In this document: positions 6,413-13,609 of the stretch, one piece after another
Layout: every line of letters starts with the position of its first letter
Numbering within the stretch: the stretch's first letter is position 1
Assembly: GCA_025054795.1 (NCBI GenBank)
Contig: JANWZU010000201.1
Location: forward strand, 1 to 14,505
Length of the DNA stretch: 14,505 bases
Source of the DNA: Candidatus Caldarchaeum sp.
Lineage (GTDB): Archaea > Thermoproteota > Nitrososphaeria_A > Caldarchaeales > Caldarchaeaceae
Reading direction: 5' to 3'
Notes under the pieces: generated by a model
Seen by the model: the letters and a program-made list of their open reading frames with translations, nothing else
Database searches by the model: none
What the model was told of the DNA's origin: nothing
Translations under genes and position numbers: made by a program

Positions 6413-7432
6413 ATGTCCAAGGATATGGTTTCCAAGAAAACAGCCGACAGTAAAGAGGTGGATGTCTTCGACCTCCAGGCCGTCGAGGGCGTGGGCAAGG
6501 CTACGGAGGAGAAGCTGAACGCCGCCGGCATAACTTCTGTGCTGGACTTGGCGGCTGCGACGCCTAGGGAGCTGGTGGAGATTGGGCTGAGCGCTGAGAA
6601 GGCTGAGGAGCTGTGTTTGAAGGCACGTCTGCTGCTCATCGAGAGCGGCTTCCTCGACAAGGAGTTCGTCCCGGCCACGGAGGTTTTGGAGAGACGGAAG
6701 TCTATGCAGAGGGTGACGACGGGTTCATCCGCCTTGGACTCGATGCTGGGAGGAGGAGTTGAGACGCAGGCCATCACGGAGCTGATAGGAGAGTACGGAT
6801 GCGGAAAAACACAGATATGCCACACCCTCTGCGTAACGACCCAGCTTCCACGGCAGCAGGGAGGGCTCGAGGGCACAGCCATCTACATCGACACCGAGGC
6901 GACGTTCAGGCCTGAGAGAATAAGCCAGATAGCTGAAGGCCGTGGGCTTGACCCGCAGAAAGTCCTCGAGAACGTCATCTTCGCAAGCGTCTACAACTCC
7001 AGCCACCTCCAGCTGACCGTCAAGGAGCTCGGCCGCTACATCGAAAAGTACAAGGCACGACTCGTCGTAGTCGACTCCATCATCTCCCACTTCAGAGCAG
7101 AGTACGTCGGTCGTGGGACGTTGGCTGAGAGGCAGCAGCGTTTGAACGACCTTCTTCACAGGCTTCTCCGCACAGCTCAGATGCACAACGTCGCCGTAGT
7201 CGTCACCAACCAAGTGCAGGCCAACCCCGACCAGTTCTTCGGCGACCCCAACAAGCCCAGCGGAGGGCATGTCCTCGCTCACAGCAGCACCTACCGCATC
7301 TTCATTCGCCGGGCAGCCAACAACACACGTCTCGCACGGATAATCGACAGCCCCTACCACCCGCCGACAGCCGAAGCCTACTTCAAAATCACCGAAAAAG
7401 GCGTCGAAGACCTGCAGGAAGGCAAGCAATAA
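6413..7432 (+). CDS. radA: DNA repair and recombination protein RadA
   Basis: RadA is the archaeal RecA/Rad51 recombinase; it forms filaments on ssDNA and drives ATP-dependent strand exchange in repair. From ATG 6413 it has 339 aa, the normal size. A helix-hairpin-helix N-terminal domain (about 18-75: LQAVEGVGKATEEKLNAAGI) is followed by the FxxA polymerisation motif (FVPA, 85-88), Walker A GEYGCGKT (126-133), IDTEATFRPER (159-169), Walker B LVVVD (217-221), loop L1 HFRAEYVGRGTLAERQQ and loop L2 TNQVQANPDQFFGDPNKPSGG. Walker A has Cys where most relatives have Ser. The frame is open far upstream to an ATG at 6140 inside ribU, but the TATA box at 6388 and family length support 6413 (or 6425, MVSKKTADS). 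It has its own promoter. Confidence 0.96.
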   Translation: MSKDMVSKKTADSKEVDVFDLQAVEGVGKATEEKLNAAGITSVLDLAAATPRELVEIGLSAEKAEELCLKARLLLIESGFLDKEFVPATEVLERRKSMQRVTTGSSALDSMLGGGVETQAITELIGEYGCGKTQICHTLCVTTQLPRQQGGLEGTAIYIDTEATFRPERISQIAEGRGLDPQKVLENVIFASVYNSSHLQLTVKELGRYIEKYKARLVVVDSIISHFRAEYVGRGTLAERQQRLNDLLHRLLRTAQMHNVAVVVTNQVQANPDQFFGDPNKPSGGHVLAHSSTYRIFIRRAANNTRLARIIDSPYHPPTAEAYFKITEKGVEDLQEGKQ

Positions 7433-7468
7433 CCCAGTTTTTGGTTGGTCGTCAAACATGAGTAGTGG

Positions 7469-7494
7469 GGTAAAAACTTTCTTTACCTTAAATT
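7469..7494 (+). promoter_or_regulatory. Inverted repeat GGTAAA-N7-TTTACC plus TATA before the coiled-coil gene
   Basis: GGTAAA (7469-7474) and TTTACC (7482-7487) form a perfect 6-bp dyad that abuts CTTAAATT (7487-7494). This TATA-like box lies 22-29 nt before ATG 7516. The dyad sits where BRE and upstream regulators bind. Its role is inferred. Confidence 0.4.
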
Positions 7495-7515
7495 ATGCGC
7501 CATATATTTTATATC

Positions 7516-8349
7516 ATGAAGAACACAGCCCTTTTTCTGATATTTACCGCATCGCTGCTCCTAATCCCCTCGGCTTTTTCGCAAGACATAGTGCTGTCCA
7601 GCTACGGGTTTTACGGAGCGGTTGACAGCAACAACCGGGTGATAAACCCAGCCACAGTAGTTGTCGACGACGAGGTGTTCGGCTTCTACACCACAGCCAA
7701 CCCTCGAGCCTACTTCTACATCGAGGTCAAGTCCATCAAAGCACCCTTCGAGCTTCTCCTGAAATGGGTTGACCCCGAAGGCAGGGAGATAGTTTCCCCG
7801 ATAAGAAGAACTCAGCCAGGAATGGTTACTGACACATGGTTTTGGTGGTCGTTGACGCTGAACGAAGAACTAACGGCCGGCATCTGGCGTGTGGTTCTCC
7901 TGTACAACAACCAGAAAATACTCGAGTCTTACTTTATGCTCCAGAAGCCTCAAACTGTAGTCAACCGCATAAGCGAGCTCATCGAGGAGAACGAAAAACT
8001 CGAATCTGAACTTATGCAATCGAAGGCAGAGGTTAAAACATTAAACGAAAACTTGGCTAGAGTGTCATCTCAGGTACAGCAGCTTGAATCGGAGAAAAGC
8101 CGGATGCAGACAGAGATGGCAGGCCTGAGAGAGAGTTTATCCAAAGCGTCTGCAGAGCTTGCGCAGGCCCAGTCCTCCAACAAGCAGCTGTCCGAACGTC
8201 TCGCATCTGAGACAGGCAGAGCCAACAGCCTAGAGCAGCAACGCACAGTCTTAGCTGCGTCAAACACTGTGGTCGCAGCGGCTGCGGCTGCGACAATAGT
8301 TTTCACCAGACGCAGGAAGCCATTACCACCTCCTCCACCCCCTCTTTAA
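7516..8349 (+). CDS. Secreted coiled-coil protein with C-terminal membrane anchor
   Basis: I do not recognise a named family. From ATG 7516 (277 aa) the protein begins with a clean signal peptide (MKNTALFLIFTASLLLIPSAFSQ). A beta-rich domain of about 130 residues follows, ending in the Ig-like pattern ELTAGIWRVVLLYNNQKILESYFML. A long coiled coil comes next (about 145-240: ELIEENEKLESELMQSKAEV and on), then a short hydrophobic Ala-rich segment (NTVVAAAAAATIVF), and finally a basic stop-transfer TRRRK with a polyproline tail (PLPPPPPPL). This predicts an extracellular domain on a coiled-coil stalk with a tiny cytoplasmic tail. ATG 7495 is in frame, but the TATA-like box at 7487-7494 and the signal peptide favour 7516. 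A T-run follows the stop. It may belong to the cell envelope or S-layer; the partner is unknown. Confidence 0.75.
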   Translation: MKNTALFLIFTASLLLIPSAFSQDIVLSSYGFYGAVDSNNRVINPATVVVDDEVFGFYTTANPRAYFYIEVKSIKAPFELLLKWVDPEGREIVSPIRRTQPGMVTDTWFWWSLTLNEELTAGIWRVVLLYNNQKILESYFMLQKPQTVVNRISELIEENEKLESELMQSKAEVKTLNENLARVSSQVQQLESEKSRMQTEMAGLRESLSKASAELAQAQSSNKQLSERLASETGRANSLEQQRTVLAASNTVVAAAAAATIVFTRRRKPLPPPPPPL

Positions 8350-8360
8350 CCACCCCTCCC

Positions 8361-8369
8361 TATTTTTTA
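8361..8369 (+). terminator. T-run terminator after the coiled-coil gene
   Basis: TATTTTTTA lies 12 nt after the stop at 8347-8349, preceded by a C-rich stretch. It fits an archaeal T-tract terminator. No comparable T-run is seen for the convergent pyruvate kinase transcript. Confidence 0.4.
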
Positions 8370-8381
8370 GTCGAGAAAGAT

Positions 8382-9743
8382 CTACGGATATATTTTCATC
8401 TTAACCGTGTGAACCGGCTCCTTCACAAGCCCATAGGTCAAGACGAATGTGTCGCCGGGCTCGGCCAGCTTGGCTTCCTCCAGCTTTTTCTCCAGCTTCT
8501 CAAGACCTTCGCTGTATGTCTCAGCTTCCACAACCAAGGGGACGACGCCCCACATAACCATCAGCCGTGGTATGATGTGTTCGTTGGGGGTGGCTGCGAT
8601 GACTCCTCCTACAGGCTTGAACCTCGCTATCCGGCGGGCCATGTTTCCGTTCATCGTGAAAATCGCCATCTTCGCAGCGAGGGATTCGGCGAGGTTTACG
8701 ACTGCGAGGGCAAACTTGTCCATCACCTCCGAGTCCTGCGGCAGCGTTCTCCTCGGCTTCACCCCCTTCTCATAGGTCTCGGCGATGTTGGCCAGCCAGC
8801 CTACCGACTCAAGCGGATAACGGCCTACAGCGGTCTCGGCTGTGAGCATCAAAACGTCGACTCCGTCTTCTACGCAGGTCATCACGTCAACTATTTCGCT
8901 CCGTGTGGGAACCGGCTCGTTCACCATGCTTCCGAGAAGCTGTGTCGCAACAATCACGGGCTTGCATGCGTTGTAAGCCGCTTCGACGATGGTTTTCTGC
9001 AGCCGTGGAACAAGCTCGAGGGAAAAGTGCATGCCTAGGTCTCCTCGGGCTATCAAGACAGCGTCGGACTTCTCGCATATCTCCGAAATGTTCCGGACGG
9101 CTGAGGGTGTCTCGACCTTCGCAATCAACCCCATCCGGCTGCCTCTACTTTCGAGGAACCTCCCAACTTCCTCGATGTCCTCTGCGCTCCGCACGAAGCT
9201 GAGGCCTGCGTAGTCGAGGTTCATCTCCACGGCAGCCTCCAACCCATCCCTGCATGCTTCCAAGTAGTCGGGCGGCTCGACTTCCTTACCACGTATGACG
9301 ATGGATTTGTTGGGCGAAATTGACGCCGGACGGACGGCTTGAGCGACTGCGGATCTGCTGTCGCAGGCCACAACCTTCAACACTCCACGTCCGTCGTCGA
9401 AGACAAGCGTATCTCCAACCTCAACCTTCCTGAAAAACTCGGGGTGAGGCAGCCGCACGTCGCCGTCCAAAGAAAACCTAACGCTCTCACCCACATCCAG
9501 CGAAATTGTTTTCCCGAGGCCCGTCACACGTACAGACCCTCCTTTCAAATCGCCTATCAAAACGCATCTCTCTCCGGTTCTTCCGGCTGCTTCTCTGACG
9601 CTGGAGGCGAGGCTTCGCCAGAGGCGTCTGTCTCCATGGCTGAAGTTTATCCGGAAGATGCGGCATCCGAGCTCGACGGCCTTCGCTATGTCTTCCGGAG
9701 TAGACAGCGAGGGGCCGAGCGTGCAGGCCAGCTTGGTCTTCAA
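8382..9743 (-). CDS. pyk: Pyruvate kinase
   Basis: This enzyme makes ATP and pyruvate from ADP and phosphoenolpyruvate at the end of glycolysis. At 453 aa it has the A/B/C-domain layout of compact archaeal enzymes. Visible landmarks are KTKLACTLGPS (1-12), RINFSHG (31-37), GDLKGGSVR (64-72), the B domain (about 70-155), IAKVETPSAV (207-216), IARGDLGM (231-238), CKPVIVATQLLGSM (260-273) and LMLTAETAVGRYP (298-310). The catalytic Arg31, Asn33, Ser35, Asp65, Lys67, Arg72, Lys209, Glu211, Asp235 and Thr267 are all kept. Two changes stand out: the usual KGPEIR is KGGSVR, and SGETA is TAETA. Start TTG 9743 is forced by an upstream TGA and matches the family N-terminus. It is a single gene converging on the coiled-coil gene. 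Activity on PEP is likely, but the changes may alter regulation. Confidence 0.93.
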   Translation of the reverse strand: MKTKLACTLGPSLSTPEDIAKAVELGCRIFRINFSHGDRRLWRSLASSVREAAGRTGERCVLIGDLKGGSVRVTGLGKTISLDVGESVRFSLDGDVRLPHPEFFRKVEVGDTLVFDDGRGVLKVVACDSRSAVAQAVRPASISPNKSIVIRGKEVEPPDYLEACRDGLEAAVEMNLDYAGLSFVRSAEDIEEVGRFLESRGSRMGLIAKVETPSAVRNISEICEKSDAVLIARGDLGMHFSLELVPRLQKTIVEAAYNACKPVIVATQLLGSMVNEPVPTRSEIVDVMTCVEDGVDVLMLTAETAVGRYPLESVGWLANIAETYEKGVKPRRTLPQDSEVMDKFALAVVNLAESLAAKMAIFTMNGNMARRIARFKPVGGVIAATPNEHIIPRLMVMWGVVPLVVEAETYSEGLEKLEKKLEEAKLAEPGDTFVLTYGLVKEPVHTVKMKIYP

Positions 9744-9752
9744 CCCAATACG

Positions 9753-9774
9753 TCAACGTCTTCAACGTAAAAAA
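9753..9774 (-). promoter_or_regulatory. pyk promoter with direct repeats
   Basis: On the minus strand TTTTTTAC (9774-9767) is a TATA-like box about 27 nt before the TTG at 9743. Between them lie two direct repeats of ACGTTGA with 9-bp period (9759-9753 and 9768-9762). The repeats could be a regulator site at the transcription start; this is inference. Confidence 0.4.
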
Positions 9775-9843
9775 CCTGACTACAGCGTTTCCGGCACAAG
9801 AAGTAATGTTTGTATCGCCGCAGAGCCGTTTACAACCTAGTCG

Positions 9844-10731
9844 ATGGCCCGGTTCAGCGTCGTGCTGGAGGGCGACAAAACCCTCGAGACCTACGTAGCA
9901 TTAGCCAAGGCCGCCGACCAAGCCGGGTTCTACTCAATTCAGCTCTACGAACACCTACCCTACAGGCCGGCATGGGCCTTGGCCTTCACGCTCGCACAGC
10001 ACGTCGAAAAAGCACGTCTGGGGCCCGTGACCGTCCCCGCAAACCTCTACGACCCAGTCGTTAACGCCCGCTTCCTAGCCTTTCTCGAGTCCGTAAGCCC
10101 CGGAGCAGTCCTAGGCATTTCACGTGGAGCCTACTTCGAGAAGGCTTCAATAAAGCAGGTCGTGGACAAGGTCAAGCAGACATTCGCCGAGCTGAAGAGG
10201 CTGACGTGGGCCAGCTCGTTCAACCCAGTTGTGTACGTCGGAACAAGCGGGCCCCTGCTAACACGAGCGGCCTCCGCAATACCGGAGCTGACGGGAATAG
10301 TCGTCGACAACTTAGCGAACCCAAGGTACGCAGCCGAGATGCGCAGGCTGATGGACGATTCGGGTGGAAGGGGGAAGGAGCTCATCGCACGGCCCTTCAC
10401 TTTCATCTCCACAAACCCGGTCGAAGTTGATGAGTTTTTCGAGACGTTGAAACGCTACGTCGCCGACTTGGTCGACGGCTCGCCCATGCTGAGGGCCGCC
10501 GGGCTGAATCCGGAGGACTTGGCTGAAGATGATGAAGATGTGAGGGCAAGGATTTTGGAGAGCTTCGCTGTCTGCGGCTCGGCTGATGAGGTGCTCGAGA
10601 AGACGGCTGCTCTTCTGCGTTCAGGTGTTTCCCACATCTGCTTCGGCCATCCAATAGCCTCCAACCCCGTTGAAGGGGTGAAGAGGCTGGCTGAAGTGGT
10701 GGCCGTGCTGTCCGAGCAGTTCGAGCGCTAG
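9844..10731 (+). CDS. Luciferase-like, probably F420-dependent oxidoreductase (Mer-like)
   Basis: This 295-aa protein has the TIM-barrel plan of the bacterial luciferase superfamily: LAKAADQAGFYSIQLYEHL (first strand/helix), ALAFTLAQHVEKARLGPVTVPANLYDP (typical 'GP.V..P..RHP' position), FLAFLESVSPGAVLGISRGAYFE, VVYVGTSGPLLTRAASAIPELTGIVVDN, and the C-terminal CGSADEVLEKTAALLRSGVSHICFGHPI. In archaea such proteins usually use cofactor F420; the best-known one is Mer, methylene-tetrahydromethanopterin reductase. Mer is about 320-330 residues, so this shorter protein may instead act on another substrate. ATG 9844 gives MARFSVVLEG; a weak TATA candidate TTGTAT lies at 9810-9815. The gene converges on the ABC permease gene and shares its stop tetranucleotide. 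The fold is certain; the substrate is not. Confidence 0.8.
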   Translation: MARFSVVLEGDKTLETYVALAKAADQAGFYSIQLYEHLPYRPAWALAFTLAQHVEKARLGPVTVPANLYDPVVNARFLAFLESVSPGAVLGISRGAYFEKASIKQVVDKVKQTFAELKRLTWASSFNPVVYVGTSGPLLTRAASAIPELTGIVVDNLANPRYAAEMRRLMDDSGGRGKELIARPFTFISTNPVEVDEFFETLKRYVADLVDGSPMLRAAGLNPEDLAEDDEDVRARILESFAVCGSADEVLEKTAALLRSGVSHICFGHPIASNPVEGVKRLAEVVAVLSEQFER

Positions 10732-11969
10732 AAGTCTCTCCACTTGGTCGTGAGAACCGCTAGCGAGATTCCGAGGAGGGCCATGACTGCAACCACTGCA
10801 GTTGGGAGAATGGCTGTTGCCAGCGAGCCTACTAGGAGTGTCTCTCTTAGGGCTACGTGGAAGTAGTAAAGGGGCACAAACTTTGCGACCTCCTGCAAGA
10901 AAGGCGGCATAAGCTCCATCGGCCAGAAAGCACCCGACAGAAACATCATCGGGAAAGAAAGCGTGTTCCCCACAGCCGTCACAGCCTCAGCCTCCCTCAA
11001 CACACCCCCGATCAGCACGCCGAAGCCCGTGAAAGCCAGAGTACCCAGAAGAATCACAGAAAGGCTGAAGAAGTCCGGCAGAGCTGTTATCCGGAAAACA
11101 GCCCATCCAACAGCTAACATAACAGCGGTGAGCAAAAGCGCTGCGAAGGTCTGGACGACTACGAGCGAGACAATCCAAGAGGTCTTCGAAACAGGCGTCG
11201 ACGCCAGCAGCTTTATCACGCCACTCCTCTTCATGTCAGACACAAGGGAGGAGACGCCTATCAAGCCGTTGGTCATGATGAAAGCAGCTGTGTATCCCGG
11301 CAGGTAGTAGTCGACTGTCCGCATCTGCCTGGCTTGGCTGTATGTTGTTTTGACCTCGACCGCCGAGGATGCGTTGAGAAGAGCCAGCTCGAACTTGGAG
11401 GCTATGACGTTGATGATGCCCTCTATCGGCTGTAGTACTCGGTCGTCGGGGCTTCCCTCCAGAACGAGTGTTTTTCTCTCGGCTGGTATGGTTTGTTTGA
11501 AGGCTGTGAACGCCTGCATCGAAGCCGTGATGTTAGCCCTGGCCTGCTCGGGAATCTGCGCACCAGCCATCTCAACCATCCTCCTAATCGTGTCAGCCGT
11601 TATGTCCACACGGTTGGCTATCGTCATGTTCAGCAGGTTGCTGGTGAAGCCTTTCGGAATCGTCAGCACACGGACGGCGGCGAAGCCTGTCGAACGTGGT
11701 GTAGGGTCTTCGGGCTTGAGCGGAACCACTTCGAAGACGCTGTTGTTCAAAGCCTGTATGAAAGCTTCTGAAAGAACGCCCGGGCTTCCGCTGGAGTCGA
11801 CGTCGAGGTTCCTGACGTAAAGCCTGTAGTTTGGAGGAGACGCTCCGCCGAAGATGGTTCCGAAGACGAGCAGAAGCATGATGGGGAAGGCTAGGCCGAA
11901 GAAGAGGCTCACCTTACTCCTTATCCAAGTCTTGAAGAGCAGCTTGATGAGCGTGGCAGTAGTCCTCAC
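10728..11969 (-). CDS. ABC-2 type transporter permease
   Basis: This is the membrane subunit of an ABC exporter, 413 aa. One N-terminal transmembrane helix (about 20-42, SLFFGLAFPIMLLLVFGTIF) is followed by a large external domain (about 43-215) and then five C-terminal helices, including YTAAFIMTNGLIGVSSLV, SLVVVQTFAALLLTAVMLAV, FPMMFLSGAFWP and ILPTAVVAVMALLGISLAVL. This is the ABC2_membrane_3 (YhgE/DrrB-like) layout. FLSGAFWPMELMPP is the typical conserved loop of the family. The GTG start (11969) overlaps the TGA of the ATPase gene by 4 nt (GTGA), so the two are translationally coupled and form one transporter. The substrate cannot be read from sequence; drugs, lipids or polysaccharides are usual for this class. 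Confidence 0.9.
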   Translation of the reverse strand: MRTTATLIKLLFKTWIRSKVSLFFGLAFPIMLLLVFGTIFGGASPPNYRLYVRNLDVDSSGSPGVLSEAFIQALNNSVFEVVPLKPEDPTPRSTGFAAVRVLTIPKGFTSNLLNMTIANRVDITADTIRRMVEMAGAQIPEQARANITASMQAFTAFKQTIPAERKTLVLEGSPDDRVLQPIEGIINVIASKFELALLNASSAVEVKTTYSQARQMRTVDYYLPGYTAAFIMTNGLIGVSSLVSDMKRSGVIKLLASTPVSKTSWIVSLVVVQTFAALLLTAVMLAVGWAVFRITALPDFFSLSVILLGTLAFTGFGVLIGGVLREAEAVTAVGNTLSFPMMFLSGAFWPMELMPPFLQEVAKFVPLYYFHVALRETLLVGSLATAILPTAVVAVMALLGISLAVLTTKWRDF

Positions 11970-12889
11970 GTCAGCTCACCTGTGTTCGAGAGCTTGGAGC
12001 CGATGACCGAAAGGAAAACATCCTCCAGCCCAGCCTGCTTAATCTCAGGATAGACGTGGTAGCCCATGGACCTGAGAGCCGTCAACACCTCGAACATCTC
12101 AGAGTCGCTGCCGACCCTGACAACCACACGGCCGGAAGGCCGTTGCTCCACCTCGAACCCCCTCTCCCTCAGCATCTCAGCCGCACGGCTGTCCAGCTCC
12201 TCGAACAGAAGCTTAGTCTTCCCGCCGTGTCTGGCGATGAGGCTCTTAACCTCCCCTTCGGCAGCTATCCGGCCCTTGACTATTATCGCAACCCTGTCGC
12301 TCAGCTTCTCAGCCTCCTCCATGTAGTGTGTGGTGAGAACAACAGTCGACCCCTGCTTCTTAAGCCGTCTGATGTAAAGCCACGTCTCCCGCCGTGCCTC
12401 GGGGTCTAGGCCCGTCGTAGGCTCGTCAAGAAACACTATCTCAGGGCTTCCGACCAAAGCCATGGCTATTCCCACACGCCTCTTCAACCCACCCGACAGC
12501 TTCGAGAACATCCTTCCACGAACCTCCCAAAGACCAAGGTCCTCCAAGACCTGCTTAAGGTCGCTCGCCTGCTTCGCCGCAGCCGCAAGCTCAACGTTTT
12601 CGTAGACTGTCAGGTTTCCGACTGCGTTGAACTCCTGCGGAAGGACGCCGATGATCTTCTTGATCCTCCTGACGATGGAAGAGTCTCGTACGCTGAGGCC
12701 TTTGATGAAGGCGTCGCCCGAAGTAGGTGTTCTGAGGCACTCGAGGATCTCGACCGTCGTTGTCTTACCCGCCCCGTTTGGGCCCAGAAGAGAGAAGACC
12801 TCGCCCTCAGAAACCTTGAACGAAACACGGTCGACGGCCGTAAGCTCACCATATTTCTTAGTAAGCTCCTCCACGACGATTGCTTCCAA
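11966..12889 (-). CDS. ABC transporter ATP-binding protein (DrrA/CcmA type)
   Basis: This 307-aa ATPase powers the adjacent ABC-2 permease. It shows Walker A GPNGAGKTT (36-44), Q-loop Gln85, signature LSGGLKRRVGIAMAL (131-145), Walker B IVFLDE (151-156) with EPTTGLDPEARRE, and the switch His in TTHYMEEAE (188). After residue about 220 comes the C-terminal extension usual in DrrA-type exporter ATPases (LLFEELDSRAAEML ... GLEDVFLSVIGSKL). The start TTG 12889 (MEAIVVEELTKKYG) matches the family. It is the first gene of a two-gene minus-strand operon and is divergent from leuD across about 70 bp. A self-resistance or lipid/drug export role is the usual inference for this class; nothing here decides it. 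Confidence 0.93.
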   Translation of the reverse strand: MEAIVVEELTKKYGELTAVDRVSFKVSEGEVFSLLGPNGAGKTTTVEILECLRTPTSGDAFIKGLSVRDSSIVRRIKKIIGVLPQEFNAVGNLTVYENVELAAAAKQASDLKQVLEDLGLWEVRGRMFSKLSGGLKRRVGIAMALVGSPEIVFLDEPTTGLDPEARRETWLYIRRLKKQGSTVVLTTHYMEEAEKLSDRVAIIVKGRIAAEGEVKSLIARHGGKTKLLFEELDSRAAEMLRERGFEVEQRPSGRVVVRVGSDSEMFEVLTALRSMGYHVYPEIKQAGLEDVFLSVIGSKLSNTGELT

Positions 12890-12920
12890 AAACTCTCAGT
12901 CAGATAGGGCGGCGGTTCTG

Positions 12921-12928
12921 ATAAAAAA
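12921..12928 (-). promoter_or_regulatory. TATA-like box of the ABC exporter operon
   Basis: On the minus strand TTTTTTAT lies about 36 nt before the ATPase TTG (12889), which predicts a leader of about 10 nt. The divergent leuD promoter lies in the same 70-bp gap. Confidence 0.4.
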
Positions 12929-12952
12929 CTTAACGCCTTCATCGGGCTTCTG

Positions 12953-12960
12953 TTTAAATA
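12953..12960 (+). promoter_or_regulatory. TATA box directly before leuD
   Basis: TTTAAATA is the best TATA match in the gap but directly precedes the ATG at 12962. If used, transcription would begin near 12983, where an in-frame GTG could be the real start. AACTTAAC at 12928-12935 is a weaker alternative, spaced right for the ATG. Confidence 0.45.
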
Positions 12961-12961
12961 G

Positions 12962-13609
12962 ATGGCCTGCAGTGAGCCAGACGTGCCTGAAGCTGTTGTC
13001 CGTGTTGTCGGAAAGGCCGCACCACTAGAGGCCGACGACGTCGACACAGACCAGATTATTCCAGCGGAGTTTCTGAAGGTGATTGAGCGTAAAGGCCTCG
13101 GCCGGTATCTTTTCTACAGATGGAGGTACGACGACAGAGGAGCGTTGAAGGGAGACTTTGTGCTCGACAGGCCGGAGTTCAGAGACGCTAAGATACTGGT
13201 GGCGGGGAGGAACTTCGGCATAGGCTCCAGCAGGGAGAACGCCGTCTGGGCACTCACAGACTTCGGAATAAGATGCGTCATAGCCTCGAGCTTCGGCGAC
13301 ATCTTCTACGTCAACGCCAGTAAAAACAGCCTCGTCTGCGTCAAGCTGCCCGAAGACAAGGTAAGCCAGCTAAGAAACATGGCGAAACAAGGCAGCCTAA
13401 CCCTGACAGTCGACCTAGAAAACCAGACAGTCTCCTACCCCGGAGCCCAGATCAGGTTCGACATCGAGCCACACATAAAGGAGAGGATTATGAAAGGCTT
13501 GGACGACATACAGACAACCGTCGACAACTACAGCAAGCTGATTGAAGCATTCGAGCGGAAGATGCCAGAATACTTGAAGCCCAAGCCTCGAGGCTTTCTG
13601 CACGAGTAG
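12962..13609 (+). CDS. leuD: 3-isopropylmalate dehydratase small subunit, bacterial-type LeuD
   Basis: LeuD is the swivel subunit that pairs with LeuC to isomerise 2- and 3-isopropylmalate in leucine synthesis. The 215-aa sequence follows the long bacterial form: DDVDTDQIIPAEFLKVIERKGLG (25-47), FYRWRYDDRG, LVAGRNFGIGSSRENAVWAL (79-98, with anion-binding GSSR at 88-91), FGIRCVIASSFGDIFYVNASKNSL, then TVDLENQTV and MKGLDDIQTT. Archaeal LeuD/HacB proteins are usually about 160-170 aa and lack the C-terminal part, so transfer from bacteria is likely. Relative to the usual ENFGCGSSREHAPWAL, Cys, His and Pro are replaced by Ile, Asn and Val, so the substrate may differ. No leuC is in the window. 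The start could be ATG 12962 or GTG 12983. The stop abuts the next gene. Confidence 0.88.
   Translation: MACSEPDVPEAVVRVVGKAAPLEADDVDTDQIIPAEFLKVIERKGLGRYLFYRWRYDDRGALKGDFVLDRPEFRDAKILVAGRNFGIGSSRENAVWALTDFGIRCVIASSFGDIFYVNASKNSLVCVKLPEDKVSQLRNMAKQGSLTLTVDLENQTVSYPGAQIRFDIEPHIKERIMKGLDDIQTTVDNYSKLIEAFERKMPEYLKPKPRGFLHE

Noticed and set aside
6253..7459. Long minus-strand ORFs opposite ribU/radA (209 and 244 aa)
   Set aside because: Antisense shadows of strongly supported genes; no recognisable domains.
7495..7515. Earlier ATG start (7495) for the coiled-coil protein
   Set aside because: It touches the TATA-like box at 7487-7494, while ATG 7516 gives a standard signal peptide and correct spacing.
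8409..9038. Plus-strand ORF of 209 aa opposite pyruvate kinase
   Set aside because: No domain, and the opposite strand encodes a conserved enzyme.
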